57,533 bases of DNA from UBA11346 sp038318565 (lineage in GTDB: Bacteria > Planctomycetota > UBA11346): NCBI GenBank assembly GCA_038318565.1, contig JBBQCI010000015.1, positions 1 to 57,533 on the forward strand, read 5' to 3'. A program made the position numbers and the translations under genes. Under the pieces are notes generated by a model that saw only the letters and a program-made list of their open reading frames with translations, was not told the DNA's origin and ran no database searches. Shown here in pieces: positions 25,578 through 37,900 of the stretch. The first letter of the stretch is position 1; each line of letters begins with the position of its first letter.

Positions 25578-25746
25578 CCAGGGCAAAGCCCTGGCCGCAG
25601 CGCAGCGAGGATCGGGCGCCGAGGGCTGGTGGGCGGATACAATGGGCGAAGCCCATCCGTCCACGATTCCGAAGCGGCAGCGACGGAATCGAAGCCTGAC
25701 AAAGCCCGGGGGACAGGCCGGTCAGGGCCGTGGGGGCGAAGTCCCC
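25578..25746. other. Hairpin-rich intergenic stretch between flgD and secA
   Basis: No gene is visible in these bases. They hold four further inverted repeats: CCAGGGC-AAA-GCCCTGG (25578-25594), ATGGGC-GAA-GCCCAT (25642-25656), CGATTCCG with CGGAATCG (25664-25671 and 25684-25691), and GGGGGC-GAA-GTCCCC (25732-25746, one G-T pair). Three of the four have a C-G-closed purine triloop (AAA or GAA). The last one is 3 bases beyond the secA stop and could terminate secA on the minus strand. The set may be a structured RNA or a repeat element. Confidence 0.5.
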
Positions 25747-25749
25747 AAA

Positions 25750-28728
<2,979 letters not shown>

Positions 28729-28854
28729 GGGGGTCCTGGGCGGGGAGACGCAAAGCTAGGACGGGAAGGGGCTGGCGCCAGCGGTTGCCGTCCACGCCAG
28801 GATGATGGAGATCATTGCCTCCTGGTCAGGTTGACGGCACGAGGTCCACCCCCC

Positions 28855-29430
28855 ATGGTCTGGCACGTACACCGCATGTCTTCCAACCAGACACCCGACC
28901 CCCTGCCCCGCCTCGGCGCCCGGCGCACCCTCGCCGGCAACCGCTTCTTCGAACTGGTCGAGGAGGAGGTCGAGGACCGCGCCGGCCGCATGTACCCGTA
29001 CTTCACCGTCGCCACGAAATGGGACGCCGTGGTGGTGGTGCCGGTACTGCCTGATGGGCGTCTCCTCATTGAACGCATCTACCGCCACCCCTACCGCGCC
29101 TGGCTGTACGAGTTCCCGGCTGGTGGCATCGAACCCGGCGAGGACGCCTGTGCCGCCGGAGCCCGCGAGTTGACCGAGGAGACCGGCTGGATCGCCGGCC
29201 GCACCCGCCTGCTGCATCGCTTCGAGGCGATGCCCGGCCTGCTGCGCATGCGCCTGCACATCGTCCTGGCCGAGGACCTGTGCGATGGTGGCACCCGCAG
29301 CCTGGACGCGATGGAGATGCTGCACGTCGAACAGCTGACCGTCGCCGAGGCGTGGGCCCTGACCGCTCAGGAGACGACGTCGTCATTCTTGACCATGGGC
29401 CTGCTAGCGTCGGGCCTGCATCCGACGTGA
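28855..29430 (+). CDS. NUDIX hydrolase, ADP-ribose pyrophosphatase-like
   Basis: The NUDIX box is complete: GGIEPGEDACAAGARELTEETGW (about residues 98-120 of the longest frame), with the REXXEE-type metal site given as RELTEE. Size (about 190 residues) and the preceding VVVVPVLPDGRLLIERIYRHPYRAWLYEFPAG block match the ADP-ribose pyrophosphatase subgroup (NudF-like), which hydrolyses ADP-ribose to AMP and ribose-5-phosphate. ATG 28855 is preferred because GAGG lies upstream; ATG 28876 is possible. It is divergent from secA. Confidence 0.85.
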   Translation: MVWHVHRMSSNQTPDPLPRLGARRTLAGNRFFELVEEEVEDRAGRMYPYFTVATKWDAVVVVPVLPDGRLLIERIYRHPYRAWLYEFPAGGIEPGEDACAAGARELTEETGWIAGRTRLLHRFEAMPGLLRMRLHIVLAEDLCDGGTRSLDAMEMLHVEQLTVAEAWALTAQETTSSFLTMGLLASGLHPT

Positions 29431-29742
29431 TCCAAGGTGGTATCGACAGGTAACTCGTTCGCGTATACCGGCGTGATTGGCTCAATGGGGGTGACTGATG
29501 TCGTCAGTTGGACGGCAGGCTCCGCCACCCCGCTGCAAGGGGCTGATCCAGTCATCAAATGAGGACACCTGTCCGCCTACCGGAGGGCTTTCCTATCTCG
29601 GGCGGGTGGATTCTCAGTTTTTTGACGACTCCTTCAATTCAACAGGCTGCGGATCACGAACAGGCCCCGCGTACCCGGTGTACGAAAAGTCGCCTACTCG
29701 CGTGCTTCGGCTTATGGCCCAATTGAGCGACGGCGAACCAGA
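29431..29742. other. Intergenic region of 312 bases with no gene seen
   Basis: It separates the convergent NUDIX and cheX genes. I find no open frame with coding character, no rho-independent terminator with a T-tract, and no riboswitch core that I recognise. A short stretch of TTTTTT is at about 29618-29623. It looks less GC-biased and less ordered than the neighbouring genes. Confidence 0.5.
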
Positions 29743-30237
29743 CTACTTGTCGGTTGGCCTTAGCGCGACCTCGATGAGGAACGTCTCCGGCCAGGCCGGA
29801 TCCGCGGTGAACTCACAGGCAATGGCGACGGTGTCGGCTGGGTTGAACAGCTTGACCGGCTCGCCGTGGACCACGGTGGGGGTCGAGATGTCGAAACGAT
29901 ATGGCGTATCGATGAATTTGCGTTTGGCGCCACCGGCCACCATGTTGGCAACCTCGCCGATGCCGTCCTCGACCATGCCGGCTGCAATCGTCGCCGGATC
30001 ATCACTGAGCAACCGGGCAACGATGCGCCGGGCCAGCATCTCGGGAAAACTGACCACGCATGATCCGGTTATGCCATTGGTCATGCCGATTATCCCGCAG
30101 ATATCTCCGTGCATCAAGGGATCGGTCTTGACGAAAACGCGTTTTCGCTCGGGTTTTGCCTGCGCCATCTGCTGCAAACACTCCAAAGTAGCGGAAATAA
30201 AGGGGTTCAGCAGGTTGACATCGATCGTTTTAGCCAT
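29743..30237 (-). CDS. cheX: CheX-like chemotaxis protein (CheY-P phosphatase family)
   Basis: CheX dephosphorylates phospho-CheY. The 164 residues show NPFISATLECLQQMA at the N-terminus, GxxGMTNGITGSCVVSF, and the catalytic helix DGIGEVANMVAGGAKRKF (about residues 94-111), in which Glu and Asn form the ExxN phosphatase pair. ATG 30237 is chosen because GGGAGAG precedes it and family members start with this MAKTIDVNLLNPF block; a longer in-frame extension is unlikely. It is divergent from a STAS gene, with no cheY or cheA near. Confidence 0.85.
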   Translation of the reverse strand: MAKTIDVNLLNPFISATLECLQQMAQAKPERKRVFVKTDPLMHGDICGIIGMTNGITGSCVVSFPEMLARRIVARLLSDDPATIAAGMVEDGIGEVANMVAGGAKRKFIDTPYRFDISTPTVVHGEPVKLFNPADTVAIACEFTADPAWPETFLIEVALRPTDK

Positions 30238-30318
30238 GTTGGCGCTCTCCCGGTCCGGGGTGAATTCCGTTGCACCACCACGGTGGCGCTCCCACACTTG
30301 GACGCAAGGATCGCCTGT

Positions 30319-30720
30319 ATGACACCAAGTGCGCCTAGCGGCTCATCAGATCGCCTTCGCACCATCTCCCATGTCCGGGTGATCATGGTCGGAGAGGTTC
30401 ATGTCGTTTCCTTCATCCGGGACGATCGTGGTCTGGTTTCGCACGAACAGGCCCGTAGGTACTTCGCCTCCGCGATGTTGGAGCACACCCACGGCTGGGC
30501 CCGGGTGGTCCTGGACCTCAGTGGCGTCCCTGCCCTGGATTCGGCCGCCCTTGGCCCGCTGGTGCAGAAACTGCGCGAAGTCCAGGAGTTGAATGGCAAA
30601 CTTGTGCTGACCGGGGTCGAGGCACCCGCCTTGCGTGAGATTTTCGCTCTGACCCGCTTCGATCGGGTGTTTCCGATCCTACCGACCACGGCTACGGCTG
30701 TGGCCATCGCCAGTAGCTGA
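30319..30720 (+). CDS. STAS-domain protein (anti-sigma-factor antagonist-like)
   Basis: The 133 residues form a single STAS domain. The ARVVLDLSGVPALDSAALGPLVQ block (about residues 60-82) holds the conserved Ser (in LDSAAL) that is phosphorylated in SpoIIAA/RsbV-type switches. It is preceded by VHVVSFIRDD and followed by GKLVLTGVEAPALREIFALTRF. Start ATG 30319 has AAGGA at 30306-30310. No anti-sigma kinase or sigma gene adjoins it. Next to cheX it may belong to a signalling pair controlling surface behaviour, which is inference. Confidence 0.82.
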   Translation: MTPSAPSGSSDRLRTISHVRVIMVGEVHVVSFIRDDRGLVSHEQARRYFASAMLEHTHGWARVVLDLSGVPALDSAALGPLVQKLREVQELNGKLVLTGVEAPALREIFALTRFDRVFPILPTTATAVAIASS

Positions 30721-30742
30721 TGGCCCGAGGTGGGTTTTCCGG

Positions 30743-30770
30743 TTGCGCTTGCATGCGCCCACTCTACTTT
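30743..30770 (+). promoter_or_regulatory. Possible promoter of rpsP
   Basis: TTGCGC (30743-30748) and TACTTT (30765-30770) are separated by 16 bases, 32 bases before the rpsP ATG. Both elements are imperfect. A promoter is expected here because rpsP follows the STAS gene but needs strong expression. Prediction by eye only. Confidence 0.3.
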
Positions 30771-30802
30771 GCCGCCCTTCACCTGAGAGACTAGAAACCC
30801 GT

Positions 30803-31252
30803 ATGGCCGTTTGCATCCGCCTGAGCCGCCTTGGCCGCCTCCACCGCCCCTTCTACCGCATCGTCGCCATCGATCGCCGCAATGCGCGCGAAGGCCTGTC
30901 GAATGAGGTTCTTGGCACCTACGATCCGACCCTGGCTGATGGCAAGGCCATCACCGTCAAGTCCGACCGCGTGGAAGCCTGGCTGAAGCAGGGCGCTATC
31001 CTCAGCGATGCGCTGGGCAGTCTCTTCAAGCACCATGGTGTCCAGGTCACCCTGCCGGTCTCCGGCAAGCTGAAGCTGCGCGCCAACGACAAGGGCGGAC
31101 CCAAGAAAGACGGCAAGAAGTTCGTCGCGGCCAGCCGTCGCTCAGTCAAGAAGCACGAAGCCAAGCTCAAGGGCGAGCGTAAGACCAAGGCTGCCGCCGA
31201 AGCCGCCGCCGCCAAGCCTGCCGAAGCGGCCGCTGAAGCGCCCAAAGCCTGA
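30803..31252 (+). CDS. rpsP: 30S ribosomal protein S16
   Basis: S16 stabilises the body of the small ribosomal subunit. The N-terminal 80 residues match the family: VCIRLSRLGRLHRPFYRIVAIDRR, then GTYDP and VEAWLKQGAILSDALGSLFK. The total of 149 residues is about 60 longer than usual, because of a Lys/Ala-rich C-terminal extension (KKHEAKLKGERKTKAAAEAA region). The usual neighbours rimM, trmD and rplS are absent, and a strong terminator follows. Start ATG 30803 is fixed by homology. Confidence 0.95.
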   Translation: MAVCIRLSRLGRLHRPFYRIVAIDRRNAREGLSNEVLGTYDPTLADGKAITVKSDRVEAWLKQGAILSDALGSLFKHHGVQVTLPVSGKLKLRANDKGGPKKDGKKFVAASRRSVKKHEAKLKGERKTKAAAEAAAAKPAEAAAEAPKA

Positions 31253-31278
31253 TTCATCGGCGCAAGCCGACTGTCAGA

Positions 31279-31312
31279 AGTACGGGCCGGGCGGCATCGC
31301 CCGGCCCGTACT
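31279..31312 (+). terminator. Terminator of rpsP
   Basis: A perfect 15-base-pair stem (AGTACGGGCCGGGCG and its complement) with a GCAT loop is followed by GTTTC. It begins 27 bases after the rpsP stop, and it insulates rpsP from the genes downstream. Confidence 0.85.
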
Positions 31313-31371
31313 GTTTCAGGCATGATCCGCAGCCTCCTTCTCGGCTCGGTCGCCATGGGCATCCGGGCCTT

Positions 31372-31500
31372 GTGGCCAGCCTAGTGCTGGTGCTGGCCGT
31401 GGGCTGGGCCATCCTCAACGAACGCCCGGAAGCGCTGGCCTTGCTCGGCGTCGACTTCATCCTGACCGGCGTCATCGTCTCCCAGCGGATCAAGTCATGA
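31372..31500 (+). CDS. Tiny hydrophobic ORF coupled to the FAD oxidoreductase, possibly frameshifted
   Basis: GTG 31372 opens 42 codons: a hydrophobic helix (ASLVLVLAVGWAIL), NERPEAL, then a second hydrophobic stretch (LLGVDFILTGVIV) and QRIKS. The stop overlaps the next gene's ATG (ATGA, 31497-31500), which supports it being translated. An ATG at 31322 opens another frame, MIRSLLLGSVAMGIRA, that hits a stop at 31382-31384. One extra C near 31369 would join both into a 60-residue two-helix membrane protein. So this is either a small gene with GTG start or a frameshifted one, or a sequencing error. Confidence 0.45.
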   Translation: MASLVLVLAVGWAILNERPEALALLGVDFILTGVIVSQRIKS

Positions 31501-33149
31501 ACGACACCCTCACGGTCGAGATTGAACGCTTGGAAGTGCCACTCTCCAGGCTGCGGGACGGCGAACCGATCGGCATTGACCATCACCTGCATCCGTACAT
31601 CGCCCGGATCTGCCGCATCGCCGAAAGCGACATCCTCGGCTACGACATCGAACGGCGTTCGCTGGACGCCCGGCAGAAGCCGGACCTACGCTTCGTCTAT
31701 CATCTGCGCGCCACGGTCCGCGATGGCGCTGCGGTCGCAGCCGTTCCGGGCGTCACCGTGCTGGATGCGCCACCTGCCCAGGACGATCAGTTGTGGCACC
31801 TGCCGCTGCGCGAACCGCTGCCGCGTGGCGCGCTGGTCGTCGGCACCGGACCTGCCGGGCTGATGGCGGCCTATCTGCTTGCCGTGCATGGCTGCAGGCC
31901 AGTGGTGCTGGATCGCGGCCGCGATGTTGAGCGCCGCGGAGCCGACCTCGAACGCATGCACGAGCGGCGCGAACTCGATCCGGATTCGAACTACTTGTAC
32001 GGCGAAGGCGGGGCGGGCACCTACAGCGACGGCAAACTGTACACCCGGGTCAAGGACCGGCGCATGCGCTTCCTGCTGGAGGCTTTCGTCGCCGCGCGGG
32101 CTCCTCGCCATATCCTATGGCGGCATCACCCGCATGTCGGCAGCGACATCCTGCCACACATGTGTAAACGCCTGCGTCAGATGATCATTCATCACGGCGG
32201 CACGTTCCGCTGGGACGCCGAGGTGACTGGACTGCTGACTTCGCAGGGACGCTGCAACGGCGTTCGTCTGCGCACTGGCGAGGAACTGACCGCACCGGCA
32301 ACCATCATCGCCCCTGGCCACAGCGCCCGCGCCCTGATCACCGAGATCGCCCGCGCCGGAGCCGTCCACAAGGCAAAGGGGTTTCAACTCGGCTGCCGCA
32401 TAGAACACGACCAGAGCGTCATCGATCTCGGCCAGTACGGCTGCATCGCCGGCAAGGACTACCCGCGTCATCTGTTGCATGCCGCCGAGTACAATCTGGT
32501 CTCGCGGCCGCCGGAGCACCTGAAAGCGCAGAGCGTGACGACGTTCTGCATGTGCCCCGGTGGCGAGATCATCGCGGCGACCAGCGACCGCGGACATCTC
32601 TCGACCAATGGCATGAGCCGCTACGCCCGCGCCTCAGGCTTCGCCAATGCTGGGCTGATCGTCAACCAACCCGACGATCACCGCGATGATCCCTTGTCAG
32701 GCTTCGATGTGGTCGATCGGCTAGAACAGGCCTGCTTTACTGCGGGCGGCAGTGATCTTGCCTGCCCGGCGCAGTCAGCGGCTGCATTTGTCCGCGGCGA
32801 GGCGGGCCCCATTCCGCAGGCCACCAGCTATCGCTTCGGACTTCGGCCGGGCCGACTCGACCGCATCCTGCCGCCGGCGACGGTGACCGCGATCAGCGCT
32901 GCACTGCGCTATTTCGAACGGGTTATTCCAGGCTTCCTCCAGCATGGTACCCTGGTCGGCATCGAGGCGCGAGTGAGCAGCCCGGTGCGCTTCGAGCGCA
33001 ACCCCGACACTCTGGAAAGCTCGATCCCCGGCCTGTGGCTGGCCGGCGAAGGTGCGGGCTATGCTGGCGGCATCGTCTCGGCCGGGCTCGACGGCCTGCG
33101 CATCGCCGAAACCATCCTGACTGGCATCCCCGCCAAACGGGAAAAGTAA
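31497..33149 (+). CDS. FAD-dependent oxidoreductase of the COG2509 type
   Basis: The 550-residue protein has an N-terminal domain of about 110 residues (RRSLDARQKPDLRFVYHL) and then the Rossmann FAD motif ALVVGTGPAGLMAAYLLA (about residues 112-129), with VLDRGRDVERR after it. The characteristic EGGAGTYSDGKL is near residue 170, and a C-terminal GLWLAGEGAGYAGGIVSAGLDGLRIAE closes the FAD site. This matches the uncharacterised FAD-dependent dehydrogenases of COG2509. Substrate unknown. It is coupled to the tiny ORF before it, and the next gene begins 48 bases later. Confidence 0.85.
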   Translation: MNDTLTVEIERLEVPLSRLRDGEPIGIDHHLHPYIARICRIAESDILGYDIERRSLDARQKPDLRFVYHLRATVRDGAAVAAVPGVTVLDAPPAQDDQLWHLPLREPLPRGALVVGTGPAGLMAAYLLAVHGCRPVVLDRGRDVERRGADLERMHERRELDPDSNYLYGEGGAGTYSDGKLYTRVKDRRMRFLLEAFVAARAPRHILWRHHPHVGSDILPHMCKRLRQMIIHHGGTFRWDAEVTGLLTSQGRCNGVRLRTGEELTAPATIIAPGHSARALITEIARAGAVHKAKGFQLGCRIEHDQSVIDLGQYGCIAGKDYPRHLLHAAEYNLVSRPPEHLKAQSVTTFCMCPGGEIIAATSDRGHLSTNGMSRYARASGFANAGLIVNQPDDHRDDPLSGFDVVDRLEQACFTAGGSDLACPAQSAAAFVRGEAGPIPQATSYRFGLRPGRLDRILPPATVTAISAALRYFERVIPGFLQHGTLVGIEARVSSPVRFERNPDTLESSIPGLWLAGEGAGYAGGIVSAGLDGLRIAETILTGIPAKREK

Positions 33150-33196
33150 CCGCTCGGACCAGTACCAGGGATTGCCCCCGAACGCCAGTTTCCATC

Positions 33197-34369
33197 ATGT
33201 CCGCCCTCATGACTGAACCGGTCCTTATCGCCGTCCCACCCAAGGGCGGCTCGTTTGACGATGTCCTTAAGCGGCTGGTTCAGCTCGCTTGGCTGAAGCC
33301 CGAGCTGGTCGCGCACCTGCGTCGCCTGATCAAAGAAGACAAGCGCCGGGTGAAGTTTGAAGAGGGGCTGATCGATCTATGGGACGACCATGACGGCGAC
33401 GCCGACGCGACCATGCGGACCGCCGATCGCGCCGGCCACGACCTCGGCGATGTCGAACTGGCCCTCGGGCGGATGCGTCGGCTGCCACCCCTGAACGGCA
33501 AACCGCGGCTCAGCTACACCCCGATGGAGGGCGTGCAGGGCCTATTGACCCAATGGTTGGCCGATCCCGATGCCGACGTCCGCGAGGCGGCCCTGTGCCT
33601 GCACCTCCAGCTGGACATCACCAGGCCGGGCAAGCCGGTGCGCGCGGTGTTCAACCAATGCGACTTCACCTGGAAGGACGTGCGCGGCGTGCTCATGGGC
33701 ACCGAGCACGAGGTCACCCCGACCTGCCTGCGCAAGCACAAGCGCGACCTCTCGCTGACCTGTTATGACGCGTTCCACAACACCCTGCTGGATGTCCTCG
33801 ATACCGGGCGGGTGCGTAACTGGCAGGAGCTCAGTGGCCACCTGTCGGCTGACGCCTCGCAAGTCCGCATCCTCGGTTCGCTCGGCCTGGATGACTACCT
33901 TGGTCACTGCGTTTTGATGGACAAAGTCCGGGCCGGACGCATCAAGGCGATGGGCGCCTCGCGCCGCTGGGCTGATCGCAATGACGACCCCAAGCTCGCC
34001 GAACTGCGCGGCTCGCCGGTGCTGATCGATCCGATGTACGACGAGCTCTACACCAGCGTGCTGGAGTCACCCAAGCTCGGACTGCGCTTTGAGGCTGGTC
34101 CCAAGGACATCGAACGCGTCTGCGCTGAAGAGGGCCGCACTGCGATCTACATCGTCCGTAGCGGATCAACCGTCGCGCTGATGCCCAACCTGTGCGTGGT
34201 TGGCGAGGAAATCGTCACCAGCGAGACGATCGTCGCCGCCAACGCCACCAGCCTGGAACGCAATCCCGGCGTCGCGGTCCTGGTCGAATCCCTCGCCCCG
34301 GTCAAGACCGACCACGCCCCGGCGTGGCGAACCAGACTCGCCAAGAAGCTGGGCGACAAGCTCGTGTAA
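33197..34369 (+). CDS. Conserved-looking protein of unknown function
   Basis: ATG 33197 gives 390 residues of soluble alpha/beta protein without signal peptide or membrane segment. Near the C-terminus are IYIVRSGSTVALMPNLCVVGEEIVTSETIVAANATSLERNPG and a basic tail (RLAKKLGDKL). I do not recognise a family or catalytic motif. An earlier in-frame start would overlap the FAD oxidoreductase, so ATG 33197 is preferred. The 145 bases after it hold no gene I can support. Confidence 0.6.
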   Translation: MSALMTEPVLIAVPPKGGSFDDVLKRLVQLAWLKPELVAHLRRLIKEDKRRVKFEEGLIDLWDDHDGDADATMRTADRAGHDLGDVELALGRMRRLPPLNGKPRLSYTPMEGVQGLLTQWLADPDADVREAALCLHLQLDITRPGKPVRAVFNQCDFTWKDVRGVLMGTEHEVTPTCLRKHKRDLSLTCYDAFHNTLLDVLDTGRVRNWQELSGHLSADASQVRILGSLGLDDYLGHCVLMDKVRAGRIKAMGASRRWADRNDDPKLAELRGSPVLIDPMYDELYTSVLESPKLGLRFEAGPKDIERVCAEEGRTAIYIVRSGSTVALMPNLCVVGEEIVTSETIVAANATSLERNPGVAVLVESLAPVKTDHAPAWRTRLAKKLGDKLV

Positions 34370-34514
34370 GACGGCTGGCGGGTCAGCCAAACGCAATAGG
34401 CAGTACAAAAGGCGAACCTATTGGAAAGCCTGACGTTCGCCTATCGTCTGACCATCCTATGCGCCGCCTCCAGCCTCCAGCCTCCTGCGTCCAGCGTACC
34501 GTCGTCGGATCCGT

Positions 34515-34919
34515 ATGAGCGCAGATCAGAAGATCATCGTTCCCGGCACTGATAATCCCGGTTCCATCACCAAGGTTCTGGAGTCGCTCGCCAAGCAGCA
34601 GCGGGTTGCGACCCTGATCGTGCGGCGTGGCGAGCGCTTCCTGCTCAAGGTCGTCGAAGTGCGCAAAGAAGTGGTGGTCGGTGAGGTCCGCTGCCTCAAC
34701 TGGTCGCCCGACATGACGCGTAAGATCTACCAGCTCGCCAAGAGCGGCCCGGAGTGGAGCGGTGAAGGTCGTCGCGAAATGTTGCTGGCCGATGCGGTGG
34801 ACCGCTTCGCCGCCGAAGCGCACCGCTATCGCGTGTTCATCCCCATTGATGATGTCACCGCGGTCTACGAGGACCTCGACGACCGCTTTGACCAGACGCC
34901 CTATCTGCCGCTGCCATGA
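34515..34919 (+). CDS. Small soluble protein of unknown function
   Basis: 134 residues, start ATG 34515. The sequence has an N-terminal helix region (SITKVLESLAKQQRVATLIVRRGERFLLKVVEV) and then strands, with an acidic C-terminus (VYEDLDDRFDQTPYLPLP). I do not recognise it. Its stop overlaps the ATG of the large secreted protein (ATGA, 34916-34919), so the two are probably made together. Confidence 0.6.
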   Translation: MSADQKIIVPGTDNPGSITKVLESLAKQQRVATLIVRRGERFLLKVVEVRKEVVVGEVRCLNWSPDMTRKIYQLAKSGPEWSGEGRREMLLADAVDRFAAEAHRYRVFIPIDDVTAVYEDLDDRFDQTPYLPLP

Positions 34920-37900
34920 AGGTCACCACCATGCGACACATCAGCATCTCCCTTCTGTGCATGTCGTTGCTGACTGCTGCCGAACCGGCACCGAAGCCCT
35001 CGCCTGTCGTCAAACCGACGCCGATCGGCGACACCGTCCAGGCTCCTCTGCCACCTGCGCCACCGGCCTTGGATCCGGCGGTGGCCGATCTCAAGGGCGC
35101 CCTGCCGGATGTGCCCGGGGTGGTCGAACGCGACGGCAAACTGTGGTGGCAGGGCAAGGACGCCTCTGAAGCGGTGGCCTTCTCCGGCATTGATGAGTCG
35201 AGGCAACCGCAGGTGTCGACCGTCGCCGGTACAGTGACGGTCCAGCGTAGGCTGGTCGAAGGTGGTCGCCTTGATGCACTCAAGACGCTACTGAGTCTGG
35301 CTCCGCTGGCCAAGGAAGCCAAGCTCGGCGACGGACTGCGGCTGGCCGAAGGCCCCCTCACAGGTGTGCATCTCCGCCGCGCTGACGCGGTGGTGATTAG
35401 CGGTGGCGTCCTGCGTCTGCAAGAGGTGGCCGCCGCCGATCGCTCTGGCGAACTAGCCGACCTCACAGCGGCGATCGCCGAGCTGAAAACCAGCCTGCCG
35501 AAACTCGGCCTGGACGAGCCTGCGCGCCGTGCGCTGGAAGCCGTGCTCGACAAGCTGACCAGCACCACCTACAGCGGTGAACTGGACGATGCGTCACCGG
35601 AATTCTGCCGGCGCGTGGTGCGCAGTGGCTGGCTGCGCACGTTCTTCCCCTCGGTGCAGCTGGACGATCGGATTGAGGCCGCAGTCCGCCTGGCTGAACG
35701 TCCCCGGGCGGTGAAACGGTGGAGCGGTCCGGCTGGTGAACTGGCCGAAGTACGCAACGCCTTCGGCAAGGGCGGCTGGATGGTCAAAGGATCGGCCCGT
35801 TCTGCGTGGCTGTCAGACCAGCCGGAACCGATCTATTTCGGCAACATGCCCGCCATTGTCACCGTGGTCGAGCTGCCTGGCGGGGCCGACCCGCTCGACC
35901 AGGCCGCGACCTTGGCTCCACGCGGCGCGCGCAGCTGGCGCCAGGTCGACAACGACTGGATGCCGGTCGCGTCGTGGACCGCCGGTGCAGGCATCACCAT
36001 CGCCGACGGGGTGTGGGCCTCAGCCGTGCCTCGGCGCAACCGTGCACCCAACGTCACCGACTGGATGCCGGCCCACATGCTGGTGACCGATCTGCTGGGC
36101 GATGTGGTGATGCTGGCGACCGTCCACGGCTGCGTCGCCCCACCGCGCAACGGCAGCTCGGACGAAGGTCAGCGTTTCCTCGCCGACGCCGCGCGTTCGC
36201 TGCCCGATGCCGCACATCTCGACCTGATCGGCCAGTACCTACTGCGCTACGTCTACGACAGTCCGGATCCGCGCTGGCCCACCCTGATCGGCAACAAGCA
36301 GGACAAGGGCGACATCCATCAAACCGCCCTACAGACCCTGGCGAACGCTGCCGGAGGCGTCTTCCGCGGCGACTGCGACGATCTGGCCGAGTTGTACGAG
36401 ACGATCGCCGAACGGCAGGGACGCACGGCCCACGTCATCGGCGTGCCCGGCCATGCCGCCTGCGCCTGGGCCGAGCGACGCTCCGACGCTTGGCGCGTGT
36501 TCATCCTGCAGACTGGTCCGGCCCTGGAGTTCACTGACGCCGACCCGCAGATGGGACTGCAGAACGCCATGGGCCGTGCCTACAAGCACTTCGACGACAG
36601 CGATGCTTTCGACCCGAACGGGCTGGGCGTCATGCTGCGCTTCACCGATGAGAATCAGCGAGGACCGTGGCGTCTGTCCTACCGCATCTTCGCCGATCCC
36701 GAATACGCTCGGATCATGATCGATGTGCAGAAGGACTGGCACTTCTCGACCTATCAGCGAGGCATTGCCAAGATGGTCGCCTTGATCGCCTCCAGCCAAG
36801 CGGAAGAGAAGGAGACTGCCAACTTCCGTGAACTATCCGGGCTCTACAGCTTCACCGGCCAGTACGCTCTCGCCGCCGAGTATCATCAGAAGGCGATCGA
36901 CCTGACGGCGAGCGATCCGGTCTCCGCCCTGTACATGAATGTCGAGCTGATCGGACACTTGTTCGATGCGGACAAGGCGCATCAGGCCCGCGAAGTAGCG
37001 CTGGATCTGCTGGAGCGCCAGATCCCGGCACAGGAAAAGCAGCTTGGTCCGTCGCTCATGCAGGTGAGCGCACAGCTCTCCGGCACCCTTGCCGGACACG
37101 ACGCGCGTGACCTGGCACTGCGGGCCCTGCGCCCTGGACTGAGCATGCTCAACGACCGGCTCACCGAGGCACTCGGTCGCAAGCAAGCCGCCAAAGGCAA
37201 GCCCGATGCGGCGCAGCATCCGGTCGCCGGCCTCAACGCCCTCGGGGACTGGCTTGAAGGTCCGGACTTCGACCAGAATCTGTGGGACAACCACCCTTCC
37301 CTACAGCAGTTCCGCCGGATCACGCAGCTGCTTGCCGGCACCGCCATCGCCTGCCTCGACAAGGCTTCGCCAGCCGATCTGGCTGCCGATCCAGACTTAC
37401 AGCTGGCGGCACGCTTCGCCCAGGTGTGGCTGGATCGCGTCGCCTTCCGCGACATCGACGAGCCTGGCGAGGCGCTCTTCCGCTTCGCCTCGGCCGGCAA
37501 GACCTACGCCACCCTGCTGGGTGCAGAGCGCTATCAGGCCCTGCTGGAAGCTGCGCCGAAGCCGGCAAACCTCAGCGAGCTGCCGCGCCGACGCATTGGC
37601 GGCATCGCCCAGGTCGTGCTTGATGCCGGGTGGATCAAGATCAGCCCATCCTACTGGGCTACCCAATTGATGGACATGTTCGATCGCGACCGCAGCGAGT
37701 TCGACAGCAAGCGGGCCGTCCAGCTCGCCGACACCTGCCTGGAGGCGACAGCCGCTATCAGAGGCACAGCCTTGGATGGCCCCCGCATCAGCCTGGAAGA
37801 GCATCTGGTGCGCGTTATCAGAGCGCTGATCACCAAGGACGAGAAGGCCCTGCGGACCCTGCTGCAGGCTGTCAAACTGAGGGGTGACAAGGATTGGTAC

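Noticed and set aside
29498..30322. 274-codon open frame spanning the NUDIX-cheX gap and cheX
   Set aside because: It is opposite cheX, whose phosphatase helix is diagnostic, and has no family features.
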